A DNA stretch of 17,808 nucleotides from Candidatus Sulfotelmatobacter sp. (GCA_030044775.1 JASICF010000059.1:1-17808); one strand, 5' to 3'; positions 7,029-15,086 are shown, counted from the first letter of the stretch. Notes: generated from the sequence alone by a model not told the origin. A program made the numbers and translations.

Positions 7029-10000
7029 ATGAGACTGCGTTCCACGTTGAACCTGTGGTTAGTGGTCGTCACGGTGGTTTGTCTGGTTCCTCATACCTTC
7101 GGCCAAGCCGGGCTGAACTTTGCCCAACTGAATGGGACAATTCAGGACGCGACCGGCCACGTCGTGGTAGGCGCCTCGATCAGTGCGCGGAATCGAGGCA
7201 CAAATCTGAATTATTCGGCGGTGACGAACACGTCGGGCTATTACGTTGTGCCAAATCTTCCCCCCGGACAATATGAAATCTCGGTGCAGGCTCCCGGTTT
7301 TGCTAAGTACGTGCAGCCTGCCTTTTCGCTGACCGTCGGCCAAACCGCGACGCTTGATGTAAGCCTGAAAGTCGCGGGCGTGGGTGAAACGATTACCGTA
7401 ACTACTGAGGCCCCGGCGGTCGAAACCAGCCGCACGGAAATAAGCCAGGTCATTTCCACGCCACAGATTCAATCCCTTCCCGTGAATGGCCGGCAATTTG
7501 TTGATTTCGCGCTGTTGACGCCGGGGGTTGCAACCGGCAGAACCAGTATTCAGTCGACTTTTACGGAGCCCGAGGTGACCCGCATCTCCTTTGGCGGAAT
7601 GCGCGACCTGAGTAACGCGGTAACCGTAGATGGCGCAGATTACATCAACGAAGCCACTGGTTCGCAGCGGGCCACGCCATCGCAAGAGGCGGTCAGTGAA
7701 TTTCGCGTAGTCAACAACAGCTTCGGCGCCGAATACGGTCGCGCGCTCGGCGGAATCGTCAACGTCGTCACCAAGTCCGGAACCAACAGTCTGCATGGTT
7801 CAATGTACGGTTATTTCAGCAACAAGGCCGCCAATTCGCGCTCTCTGCTGCAGACCGCGCAATACGATCAATATCGCCGGGGCCAATACGGAGCCACGCT
7901 GGGCGGACCGATTCAGAAAGATAGGACGTTCTTTTTTGCCAATTACGAAGGCCAGCGCCTGGGCGAATCTCCTACTTATCCGGCCACGCTGATCGGAAAC
8001 ATAAGCACGTTCGACGCTGCCAAAGTCGCTTTAGGACTTCCGCCTGAGAACCTCGGTGCTCTGAAGACGCTCGATAACGACAACGGATTCGCGCGACTCG
8101 ACCAGCAATTCAACACCAATAACCGGCTCACGATTCACTACGGAGTTATTGACGCGCGGGACTTGAACGTTCTGGTCGGAGATACGCTTGATGGCGGGGG
8201 AATCGGCGCGCCGAGCGACGGACACAACACCTTCCTGCGTGATCAGTCTCTCGTCGGTACGTTCAATTCCGTACTGAAACCGGAACTTGTCAACACGTTC
8301 CTCGCCCAGTATGCACGGCGCCACTATAACTTTCCTGCCGTCACCGGCCAGCCCAATCTTGATTTACCCAACGAGCTCTCCTTCGGCCACAACTTCGGGA
8401 CCTTCGACGCCACCGATGAAAACCGGCAACAGGTTTCTGACGGTCTGGCGTGGATCAAAGGCAAGCACTACTGGAAGTTCGGCGTTGACGTCAACTTTAT
8501 ACAAGACTTCGTCATCTGGCCCGGCTTCACACCGATGCGCATTATCCTGCCCGGTTTGAATTGCCTGGTTGACTTTGCCAACTATGTCAATCCCGCCGCT
8601 AAAATTCCATCTGTGCCGTCCACTGGCCCCTGTCCCACCGCCGCTCCGCCGTTTTTCCCACCGACTCCTGGCCCCAATCCTTACGATGCGCTGAATGGAG
8701 TGCCCATTGTCTTCTGGGGCGCTCCGGTTGGCTCCGGAGCAATTACACCTGGAAGTCTGCCGCCGGCAATTCCGACTACCTGGCAAAATGCGTACCTCGA
8801 TCCCCAGGATTTTTACGTTAACCTGCAACACAACTACTTCGGTTGGTATGTCCAGGACCAATGGCGCATGAATCCAAAGCTGACGCTGAATTACGGCCTG
8901 CGTTGGGACGTCGAGACAGGTCTCTCGCAGATCGTTAATCGCGACTATCGGGGTTTTCAGCCGCGCGTGGGCTTCGCATATTCACCCGGAAAGCACACGG
9001 TGATTCGCACCGGCTACGGAATTTTCGACGATCACTACAACATGACGTTCTTCTTCGTTACTTACCCGCAACGCGAGGTGGTCATTCCCAACGCACCGCA
9101 GCCGTGGGTCAGGCAAGGAAACGCAACCGCCACGTGGGTTTTGAATCAGCTTAGCTTCGATGCGCCCAATCCCGGCAATGGCGGGGCGCCTCTGCCGTAT
9201 CCGGGATTAACCTCGTACGCTCCCGCTTGTTTGGGAGCCTCGAGTGCCCCGGGCGTCGGCAGTGCGGTTCCAACCCCCGCCTGTGCTGCGAAGACGTTAG
9301 TGACCACCGGCCAAACTCCGCCCAATTTCAGCACCGGACCAGGGCCAGGGCAGGATGCCAGCCTCCCGGCCGGCACGTTCGTCACCAATAGTGGAGGCGG
9401 AATCGACCGCGATATGCGAATGGCTTATTCGGAGCAGGCCAGTTTGCAGATCGATCAGGAACTCGGCAAGGGTTTCGTCCTGAGCGCAGGCTATCTGTTT
9501 TTGCGGGCGCACAAACAGATCAGGCCGGAAAATCTGAATGTTTGCCCATCGGCAGGAGCGGTGAATAGCGCGACCTTTTGTCCTCCAGCTTCGGACGTCC
9601 CCGGCCCGCCAATTACTCCAACGGGGCCGTTCCCCAATAACGTGATGCCTGATGGAAAGGCCGCATTCAGCGGAGTGCTCTACAACAACGCCGGCCTGAT
9701 GTACTACCTGGATGGAAGCGGAAACGCCGAGTACGACGCCGGCACGATTTCGCTGAGAGACAGGTTGAGCGATAACTTCCGCTTCAATATGAACTACACC
9801 TACTCCCACACGCGCGACGACGGCACCTTCACCACCTTCGTCAGCACGCCCCAGGATTTGTATGACCGGGCTCTGGAACGCGCTGACTCGGTGCAGGACG
9901 TCCGCCACCGATTCGTCGCCGATTTTACCGCCGACGCCCCAAAGAGCAGTTTCTTGCGCGATTTCGAGTTCAGCACGATTGCCGAGCTCCAATCGCCGCG

Positions 10001-10460
10001 GCCCTTCACCATGTTTGTCGGCAACGATGAGAACGGCGATACCAATCCAGTCACCGATCGCGTGGGTTGGTCTCCGCGAAACGCCTACCGCGGCGATCAC
10101 TATTATGATTTCGACCTCCGCCTCTCCCGCGCAATAAAGACCGGCGAACACGAAGAGCTGCTGCTGGCCTTCGATGCTTTTGACGTGTTCAATCGCCAGA
10201 ACATTAACGAAGTAACATCAGTTTACGGAGGAGGAACTCCAGACTTCTGCGGCGGTTCGACTCCCTTTAACGGTCCGATACCAGCTCACTATAATGACGC
10301 GGCATCTCTGGCCATCCAGCAAGGCAAGGTGGCATGTGTGCCTTATTCAGGGCCTTATGCGAGTTTCTCGATTGCGCCGGCGCCCAGTCCGTTGTTCGGC
10401 ACACCCAGAACGATGTTCAACCCGCGCCAGTTGCAAATCTCGGCGAAGTTCACGTTCTAG
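7029..10460 (+). CDS. Oar-like TonB-dependent outer-membrane receptor with carboxypeptidase-regulatory domain
   Basis: Outer-membrane transporter of 1,143 residues powered by TonB-ExbB-ExbD. Order of parts: signal peptide (basic MRLR then a hydrophobic stretch, cleavage near residue 26), a carboxypeptidase-regulatory-like beta-sandwich (about 32-115, with SGYYVVPNLPPGQYEISV), a TonB-box-like ETITVTT (120-126), a plug domain (about 140-250, with QSLPVNGRQF, VDGADYI, NSFGAEYGR and IVNVVTKSGTN) and a long beta-barrel ending in the expected aromatic residue (QISAKFTF). Mature cysteines fall into four close pairs in loop-like segments. The start at 7029 is chosen because GGGAG lies 7 bases upstream and a signal peptide follows at once; GTG 6996 and ATG 7005 are alternatives. 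Oar-like receptors are abundant in Acidobacteriota and rarely have known ligands. The LysR-type palindrome upstream suggests an aromatic or plant-derived ligand, by inference. Confidence 0.92.
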   Translation: MRLRSTLNLWLVVVTVVCLVPHTFGQAGLNFAQLNGTIQDATGHVVVGASISARNRGTNLNYSAVTNTSGYYVVPNLPPGQYEISVQAPGFAKYVQPAFSLTVGQTATLDVSLKVAGVGETITVTTEAPAVETSRTEISQVISTPQIQSLPVNGRQFVDFALLTPGVATGRTSIQSTFTEPEVTRISFGGMRDLSNAVTVDGADYINEATGSQRATPSQEAVSEFRVVNNSFGAEYGRALGGIVNVVTKSGTNSLHGSMYGYFSNKAANSRSLLQTAQYDQYRRGQYGATLGGPIQKDRTFFFANYEGQRLGESPTYPATLIGNISTFDAAKVALGLPPENLGALKTLDNDNGFARLDQQFNTNNRLTIHYGVIDARDLNVLVGDTLDGGGIGAPSDGHNTFLRDQSLVGTFNSVLKPELVNTFLAQYARRHYNFPAVTGQPNLDLPNELSFGHNFGTFDATDENRQQVSDGLAWIKGKHYWKFGVDVNFIQDFVIWPGFTPMRIILPGLNCLVDFANYVNPAAKIPSVPSTGPCPTAAPPFFPPTPGPNPYDALNGVPIVFWGAPVGSGAITPGSLPPAIPTTWQNAYLDPQDFYVNLQHNYFGWYVQDQWRMNPKLTLNYGLRWDVETGLSQIVNRDYRGFQPRVGFAYSPGKHTVIRTGYGIFDDHYNMTFFFVTYPQREVVIPNAPQPWVRQGNATATWVLNQLSFDAPNPGNGGAPLPYPGLTSYAPACLGASSAPGVGSAVPTPACAAKTLVTTGQTPPNFSTGPGPGQDASLPAGTFVTNSGGGIDRDMRMAYSEQASLQIDQELGKGFVLSAGYLFLRAHKQIRPENLNVCPSAGAVNSATFCPPASDVPGPPITPTGPFPNNVMPDGKAAFSGVLYNNAGLMYYLDGSGNAEYDAGTISLRDRLSDNFRFNMNYTYSHTRDDGTFTTFVSTPQDLYDRALERADSVQDVRHRFVADFTADAPKSSFLRDFEFSTIAELQSPRPFTMFVGNDENGDTNPVTDRVGWSPRNAYRGDHYYDFDLRLSRAIKTGEHEELLLAFDAFDVFNRQNINEVTSVYGGGTPDFCGGSTPFNGPIPAHYNDAASLAIQQGKVACVPYSGPYASFSIAPAPSPLFGTPRTMFNPRQLQISAKFTF

Positions 10461-10477
10461 GGCGCCAGGTGGTGCCC
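10460..10477. terminator. Hairpin between the TonB receptor and the TetR gene
   Basis: GGGCGCC and GGTGCCC pair over an AGGT loop, giving 7 bp with one G-T wobble. It fills most of the 21-base gap between two convergent stop codons. No T-run follows on either strand, so it may act as a bidirectional block or simply be a stable stem. Confidence 0.35.
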
Positions 10478-10481
10478 GCAT

Positions 10482-11138
10482 TCAGTTAGCGTGTTGTTCG
10501 ACGCCCAAGTAGCTGAGAAAATTGCGCAGCAGTTCGCGCTTCAGTGTTTGGTCATCTTTCGGGATCACCGCCTGCCAGCACCTCAAATCGTGGTCGACCA
10601 GAATCAGTTCGATCAGCGTGCTGCTCAGAGTCATCAGCCCGAAGGCCACCGCCACCTGCGGGTCGCGGTGTCGGATCTGCTTTCGATGAACGAGAAACAA
10701 CTCCATCATGTACTCGAAGGTGCGCATCTCCTGTTTGGCGACCTTCTTGTAGAAGGCCGTCTGATCCCGTCCCTGCACGAATTGCCGCACCGCGCGCAAT
10801 AACCCTGCGCTGGCGCGGTAGCTGATCAGCATACTGGTGATGAGCTGCTCGGCAAATACAGCCAGCGGAATCTGCCGGGCCATCTCCGGCGTCAAAGCCA
10901 CGCGCACTCTTTCGTCTTGACGCTCCAGGATGCCGAGGATCACGGTCTCCAGCAACGCATCCTTGTCCGGAAAACGGCGGTAGACGGCTCCCGGCGTCAG
11001 CCCCGCGTGTCGAGCGATTCGTGGAATCGTGGCACCTTCGACTCCGTGTTGCCCGAGCACTTCTGCCGCGGCTTTCAAGAGCTTTCGCAGGGATTCGCGG
11101 CTGCGGGCCTGCTGCGGAGCCAACGAGTTTTTGGCCAT
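10482..11138 (-). CDS. TetR/AcrR family transcriptional regulator
   Basis: Repressor-type protein of 218 residues. The N-terminal helix-turn-helix domain (about 13-62) carries the family pattern: LLKAAAEVLGQHGVEGATIPRIA, then AGLTPGAVYRRFPDKDALLE. The all-helical C-terminal domain would bind an unidentified ligand. The ATG at 11138 is preceded by a strong AAGGAGG 4 bases upstream. The gene is divergent from an MFS exporter with 151 bases between starts, the standard arrangement for a TetR protein that represses an efflux pump and is relieved by the pump's substrate. Symmetric repeats in the gap are the likely binding sites. Confidence 0.92.
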   Translation of the reverse strand: MAKNSLAPQQARSRESLRKLLKAAAEVLGQHGVEGATIPRIARHAGLTPGAVYRRFPDKDALLETVILGILERQDERVRVALTPEMARQIPLAVFAEQLITSMLISYRASAGLLRAVRQFVQGRDQTAFYKKVAKQEMRTFEYMMELFLVHRKQIRHRDPQVAVAFGLMTLSSTLIELILVDHDLRCWQAVIPKDDQTLKRELLRNFLSYLGVEQHAN

Positions 11139-11149
11139 GGCCCTCCTTT

Positions 11150-11167
11150 TATATCAGGTATATCAGG
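11150..11167. repeat. Tandem direct repeat of TATATCAGG
   Basis: Two perfect, adjacent 9-bp copies (11150-11158 and 11159-11167) lie between the TetR Shine-Dalgarno and the shared -35 region. They cover the expected -10 and start of the TetR transcript, so they may be a regulator contact or an accidental duplication within the promoter. Confidence 0.6.
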
Positions 11168-11182
11168 CCGGACAGATTGTGC

Positions 11183-11212
11183 TTGACAAACTGTTAAATG
11201 TAAATGTAAATT
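11183..11212 (+). promoter_or_regulatory. Promoter of the MFS exporter gene
   Basis: A perfect TTGACA (11183-11188) is followed after 18 bases by TAAATT (11207-11212, 4 of 6). The minus-strand TTGTCA (11184-11189) overlaps this -35 by five bases and would serve the TetR gene, so the two promoters are back to back. Confidence 0.5.
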
Positions 11213-11224
11213 ATCATTTACATT
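11203..11224. promoter_or_regulatory. Inverted repeat, candidate TetR operator
   Basis: AATGTAAAT and ATTTACATT form perfect 9-bp arms around TATC. The repeat covers the -10 and predicted start of the MFS promoter, where a bound TetR-family dimer would block transcription. One arm is extended by another upstream AAATGTAA copy (11197-11204). Confidence 0.6.
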
Positions 11225-11289
11225 ATGGCGTTGCGGACCAGCAAGCCTTTTCGGGATTGCTTCTCCGCTCCAAGACAGGAGAAATCCAT

Positions 11290-12522
11290 ATGGTTTCGGC
11301 AAGCATTTCCCTCCCTTCCGTTTCTGCGCCAACGGCCGAGCATCCGCTAAAAAACCCGCATTACCGCCTGTGGCTCACTGGCGGAACGATTTCACTTCTG
11401 GGAGACCAGTTCTATTTGGTGGCTTTGCCGTGGCTGGTGCTGCAGAAAACCGGCTCGGCCGTGGCTATGGGCGCGATCATGATGGCTGGCGCAATCCCGC
11501 GAGCTATTTTGATGCTCATGGGCGGCGCCGTCAGCGACCGCTTGTCCGCCCGCAAAATCATGATGGCTACCGGTACGGCAAGAACGATCTGTGTCACCGT
11601 GATTGGCCTGCTTGTCTGGCTGCGCATTTTGCAGATCTGGGAGCTGTATGCTCTCGCTTTTTCCTTCGGCGTTGCCGATGCATTCGCTGCCCCGGCGCAA
11701 TCGGCATACATGCCCTCGCTCGTTAAGCGCGAACAGCTCGTAGCCGCGTCTTCCGTCAGTCAAAGCACATCGCAGCTGATCACCATTGTCGGTCCAGTCC
11801 CCGCCGGTTTTGTGATTCAAATCCTGGGCCTCGCTTGGGCCTTCTTCCTGGACGCTATCAGTTTTCTGTTCATCATCGGTGCGCTTTGGAGACTGCCCGA
11901 TCCTCCCAAAACTCCGTCTGCCCGGAAAGCGATGTTTCACTCCATCCGGGAAGGCATCTCTTACGTTGCAAAGGACGTGTCACTCCGCTCCCTGATGTTG
12001 CTGGCCACCATTATGAACTTTTGCGTTTCCGGGCCTGTCGCGGTTGGTCTCGCTTATTTCACCAAAACGAGGTTCGGCTCGCCTGCGGCCTATGGCACGC
12101 TGATTTCGTCGCTTGCTGCAGGAAGCCTGATGGGGGCGGTGCTCGCTGGGTGCTGGAAGATCCGCAAGCGCGGCATCTTGATTCTTGCGGTTGCGGTGGT
12201 GTTGGGCCTCTGCTTGGGCTCGATCGCGCTGGTAGAACGAACTTGGAGCGTCGCCGCAATTCTTGTCGTGATGGGCGCGGCGGCGGGCATGCTCAACGTC
12301 CATATCGGCGCTTGGGCCATGCAGCGTATTGATATCGCCATGCGCGGGCGGGTCGCCAGCGTGCTCATGCTTGCCGCCTACGGCGTGGCTCCTATTTCCC
12401 TGGGAGTGGCTGGGTTCCTGGTGGCCTGGAACCTGAAGCTCATGTTCCTGTTCGCCGGCGGACTAATGGTGCTGACCGTTGTTGGAGCTTCGCTCCAGAA
12501 ACAAGTGAGGGAAATTGAGTGA
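11290..12522 (+). CDS. MFS transporter, probable drug or metabolite exporter
   Basis: Major facilitator superfamily protein of 410 residues with about 12 membrane segments. The N-terminal half has the MFS_3-type pattern: FRxLW-like YRLWLTGGTISLLGDQFYLVALPWLVL, then GGAVSDRLSARKIMMATGTAR (the loop 2-3 motif), and later AAPAQSAYMPSLV and LVAASSVSQSTSQL, typical of EntS- and macrolide-efflux-like exporters. The frame is open further upstream into the TetR gene. The ATG at 11290 is chosen because AGGAG lies 8 bases before it and the hydrophobic core begins about 40 residues later. Promoter and candidate operator lie immediately upstream, so it is likely repressed by the divergent TetR protein. 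The substrate cannot be told from sequence. Confidence 0.9.
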   Translation: MVSASISLPSVSAPTAEHPLKNPHYRLWLTGGTISLLGDQFYLVALPWLVLQKTGSAVAMGAIMMAGAIPRAILMLMGGAVSDRLSARKIMMATGTARTICVTVIGLLVWLRILQIWELYALAFSFGVADAFAAPAQSAYMPSLVKREQLVAASSVSQSTSQLITIVGPVPAGFVIQILGLAWAFFLDAISFLFIIGALWRLPDPPKTPSARKAMFHSIREGISYVAKDVSLRSLMLLATIMNFCVSGPVAVGLAYFTKTRFGSPAAYGTLISSLAAGSLMGAVLAGCWKIRKRGILILAVAVVLGLCLGSIALVERTWSVAAILVVMGAAAGMLNVHIGAWAMQRIDIAMRGRVASVLMLAAYGVAPISLGVAGFLVAWNLKLMFLFAGGLMVLTVVGASLQKQVREIE

Positions 12523-12648
12523 GGAGTTGGAGCTTATCGTTGCGGGAAATTGGAAGTGCCGCCAACTGGCCGCGCCGATTTCGGACGAATCACGGTTCGC
12601 TTCTTAGTAGAGTAGAATTTGTGCCAATTCTCCCACAGAGAGAAAACA

Positions 12649-13005
12649 ATGCGCCGGTATCACCACATCGGGATTCCCACTGCCGAATCAAAGCCTGGGG
12701 AAACCCACCTGAAGCATCTGAAAGTCTTTGTCGTCAGTCACCAGAAGAGCGAATTCGGCGTGGAGTGGATGCGCTTCGAAGCGGACGCGGCGGTTCCGGA
12801 TCTTGTCCGGCGCGTGCCCCACGTCGCGTTCGAAGTGACCGATCTCACCTCCGAACTTGCCGGCCGCGAAATTCTGATTCCTCCGAACAGTCCATCCGAC
12901 GGTGTCCGCGTCGCATTTATCATCGAAAACGGCGCGCCCATCGAACTGCTCGAATTTACCGACCCTGAGCACCCAGCCCGTTTATCGAACCGAACGGACG
13001 AATAA
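12649..13005 (+). CDS. Small VOC (glyoxalase/bleomycin-resistance fold) family protein
   Basis: Protein of 118 residues with the paired beta-alpha-beta-beta-beta modules of the vicinal oxygen chelate superfamily. Four possible metal ligands sit at classic places: His in YHHIGIPT (H6), Glu in VEWMRFE (E39), His in VPHVAFEV (H58) and Glu in APIELLEF (E99). A metal-dependent isomerase, lyase or dioxygenase is possible, but the reaction cannot be assigned. The ATG at 12649 is chosen over the upstream GTG (12619) because HHIGIP normally starts this fold and a GAGAG lies 7 bases before it. A TAGAAT at 12613-12618 could be its -10. It lies downstream of the MFS gene, with a 126-base gap, on the same strand. 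Confidence 0.8.
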   Translation: MRRYHHIGIPTAESKPGETHLKHLKVFVVSHQKSEFGVEWMRFEADAAVPDLVRRVPHVAFEVTDLTSELAGREILIPPNSPSDGVRVAFIIENGAPIELLEFTDPEHPARLSNRTDE

Positions 13006-13052
13006 CCAACGCCGCCCAGGGAATGTCACACAATAATTGCGTCCCGACCCAT

Positions 13053-13081
13053 TTGAAAGCAGCCCCCAATTCTGGTTCAAT
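13053..13081 (+). promoter_or_regulatory. Promoter of the fatty-acid desaturase gene
   Basis: TTGAAA (13053-13058, 5 of 6) and TTCAAT (13076-13081, 4 of 6) are separated by 17 bases. The start would be near 13088, leaving a short leader that contains the GGGGGA ribosome-binding site before the ATG at 13101. Confidence 0.4.
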
Positions 13082-13100
13082 ACCGCGACGGGGGACCGCC

Positions 13101-13958
13101 ATGAAAATATACAACCTCTATGGCTATCTGATTGTTGTTCTATACCTGCTGGCTTGTGTGTATTCCGCCCCGGCCCGCCTCGGACCCTGGGATGGGTTGT
13201 TGATCGGCGCCGCCTACTTTATTTTTTGCTGGTTCATGGGGGGCTTGTATCTGGCCGATGTTCTTCATCTTGGAATCGCTCATCGTTCGCTTGACTATAA
13301 AGAGTGGTTCATCAAGGCCGTCACCCTCGTGAATAACACTTTCGCCATCTATGTAAATCCCATCACTTGGGTAAACCGCCATCGGCTGCATCACAAGAAC
13401 TCGGACCATGATGGCGACCCTAACAAAATTTCAAGCGATGGTATTTGGCGGACGTTATATCTTTGCCTTTTGCCATATCAATGCCAGGAGAATCTCGCCG
13501 ATGATGAGATCTTGAAGTCGCGATCGGTCCAGCTGGTGAGCACTCCGATTTTTGCGGTGGTTGCGCAGACTGCAAATTTCTGGCTCTTATGGAAGCTGTT
13601 TGGAAGCCTGAAGTTCGCGCTCGTAATGTGGTTTGGCGTCCGGATTTTTGGCTGGTGGATCAATATGATTCAAAACTATTGGACCCATACTCGAAAATTT
13701 GGATACCGTCGGTATGACGACGAACGCGATAACGCGATGAACATCGGCGAGTGGTTGCCGGTGACTGCAACCTTCAGCGCCTGCCTGCAGAATAATCATC
13801 ATCACTACCAGACGCTATTGCGTCTCAGCCACGACGAATCGGAATACGACTTTGGATTTCGGACTGTGAAATTCATGAAGAGTCTTGGGCTGGTCAAGGC
13901 GACGGCAAGGGGCGAGTTGGTTCCTCCGGACGTTCCGTTGGGTGCGTTAGATTTTTAG
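13101..13958 (+). CDS. Membrane fatty-acid (acyl-lipid/acyl-CoA) desaturase-like di-iron protein
   Basis: Membrane protein of 285 residues in the fatty-acid desaturase superfamily, which uses a di-iron centre and O2 to introduce a double bond into acyl chains. Histidine boxes: HLGIAHR (H56, H61), NRHRLHHK (H94, H97, H98) followed by SDHDGDP, and NNHHH (H233-H235). NYWTH (N192, H196) matches the extra metal-binding Asn and His of stearoyl-CoA desaturases. The third box reads Q-N-N-H-H where most delta-9 enzymes have H-N-x-H-H. Hydrophobic stretches are at about 6-22, 32-50, 70-88 and 150-190. The ATG at 13101 has GGGGGA 5 bases upstream; an in-frame ATG at 13023 is unsupported. The last 12 bases overlap the convergent sterol-desaturase-family gene. 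Regiospecificity is not predictable. Confidence 0.85.
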   Translation: MKIYNLYGYLIVVLYLLACVYSAPARLGPWDGLLIGAAYFIFCWFMGGLYLADVLHLGIAHRSLDYKEWFIKAVTLVNNTFAIYVNPITWVNRHRLHHKNSDHDGDPNKISSDGIWRTLYLCLLPYQCQENLADDEILKSRSVQLVSTPIFAVVAQTANFWLLWKLFGSLKFALVMWFGVRIFGWWINMIQNYWTHTRKFGYRRYDDERDNAMNIGEWLPVTATFSACLQNNHHHYQTLLRLSHDESEYDFGFRTVKFMKSLGLVKATARGELVPPDVPLGALDF

Positions 13959-15086
13959 TCGGCTCTTGGCCTTCCCCATGAACGGCTCTATGGTCTGCCC
14001 AATGAACCCCGGCGCGATTTCTTCGCCATCCAGGCCGTAGCGCTCCGGCCATTCCTCGGGAAAGTAGTAAGTCCCGAAGATTTTATCGATCCACGGAAAG
14101 TGGATGGCGAAGTTCTTGTCGATGCCCTCTTTTTGAGAAGTGTGGTGCCAATGGTGATATCTCGGCATCACCAAAAACTTCTCAAGCCATTTTGCATTGG
14201 GGCCGAAATTACAGTGCGTCCAGGTGGCGTGAAGGGTCACAAAAATCAAATACGCCAGAATGATCGATTGCGAAAATCCAAACATCAGAGGAAGAAGAAC
14301 AAACCCGCGCACCAGCGTGTCGTCGACGAAATGGGAACGCGAGCCGGCGATCCAATCAAGCGCTTTCGAAGAATGGTGAACAGCATGAAAGCGCCAGAGA
14401 AAAGGTACTTTGTGCAGAGCCAGGTGAATGAAATATTCGGCAATGTCAGCGACTACAACCGCCAGGAAGAATTGCAAAAGCCACGGGATTCGGGCGATCA
14501 AGGCCTGCAGGGCTGGAACGCCCAGGTATTTCGTGGCCTGAGTAGCCGGAAGTAAAACCAGAAAAGACAAAATCTGGATCGGAAGATGCGTGGACATGAA
14601 ATAGACCACATCCAACGTCCATTGATTTCTGAATGTTCCTTGCTCCGGATACTGCGGCCAGACTCTCTCGAGCGGTACATAAATAAGTGACATTAACAGC
14701 AAGTCAAGCAAGAACCAGTCCAGGCCAATTGCAGGTCCAGCGTGCAATGTCCCATTAATCTGCACGCTTGAACCGCCTAGCGCGGTTGCGGCGGTGGCAA
14801 ACAATAGTCCCGTCAATGCCAAATTCTTTTTCTTGCGCAGAATCGAAGAAATGACGCCAAAAACAATTGCCGCCACAATGAGGCTTTGGATAAGCAGCCG
14901 CATAGTGTGCAGTGGATAATACGAACGCAGTTCGGGCGACGTGAGAAATTGCGGAAAATGCAGGCACAAAACGGCTCCGAAAGAAAGAAATCCAAAGAAG
15001 GCTGAGAGGATTCCACTCCACCAGCCGGTGCCGAAGCCAGTGGATTCGGCATCACGAAAGAAGTCATTGATTTTTTGCTCGATCAT
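13947..15086 (-). CDS. Sterol desaturase / fatty-acid hydroxylase superfamily membrane protein
   Basis: Membrane di-iron oxygenase of 379 residues. The catalytic part (about 120-345) carries the histidine signature of the superfamily: HLALH (H221, H225), RFHAVHH (H234, H237, H238), an H in LHATWTHCNF and RYHHWHH (H311, H312, H314, H315). The N-terminal 120 residues add about three hydrophobic helices (around 21-45, 61-82, 90-104) outside the core fold. Family members hydroxylate or desaturate sterols, hopanoids, carotenoids or alkyl lipids; the substrate is unknown. The ATG at 15086 is chosen over an in-frame start 37 codons upstream because AGGAG lies 6 bases before it. The stop lies inside the 3' end of the convergent desaturase gene. 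Confidence 0.88.
   Translation of the reverse strand: MIEQKINDFFRDAESTGFGTGWWSGILSAFFGFLSFGAVLCLHFPQFLTSPELRSYYPLHTMRLLIQSLIVAAIVFGVISSILRKKKNLALTGLLFATAATALGGSSVQINGTLHAGPAIGLDWFLLDLLLMSLIYVPLERVWPQYPEQGTFRNQWTLDVVYFMSTHLPIQILSFLVLLPATQATKYLGVPALQALIARIPWLLQFFLAVVVADIAEYFIHLALHKVPFLWRFHAVHHSSKALDWIAGSRSHFVDDTLVRGFVLLPLMFGFSQSIILAYLIFVTLHATWTHCNFGPNAKWLEKFLVMPRYHHWHHTSQKEGIDKNFAIHFPWIDKIFGTYYFPEEWPERYGLDGEEIAPGFIGQTIEPFMGKAKSRLKI

Noticed and set aside
7059..7796. 245-codon minus-strand frame inside the 5' part of the TonB receptor
   Set aside because: The overlapped region encodes the receptor's regulatory and plug domains with clear motifs; no start signal for the antisense frame.
9297..10151. 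Long open frame (284 codons) on the minus strand inside the TonB receptor
   Set aside because: It is antisense to a well-supported gene, has no ribosome-binding site or recognisable family, and open antisense frames are common in GC-rich coding sequence.
11029..11289. In-frame upstream extension of the MFS exporter into the TetR gene
   Set aside because: It would include the promoter, the palindrome and part of the antisense TetR gene; the ATG at 11290 has a good ribosome-binding site.
12483..12497. Hairpin TGGAGC-TTC-GCTCCA near the end of the MFS gene
   Set aside because: It lies within the coding sequence before the stop and is not followed by a T-run, so it is not a credible terminator.
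12519..12968. 149-codon frame overlapping the small VOC gene
   Set aside because: It overlaps the VOC protein in another frame, is extremely Arg-rich and has no family resemblance.
13687..13714. ATAC-N5-GTAT-like sequence inside the desaturase gene
   Set aside because: The spacing is 5 rather than 7 bases and it lies within coding sequence, so it was not counted as a LysR-type operator.
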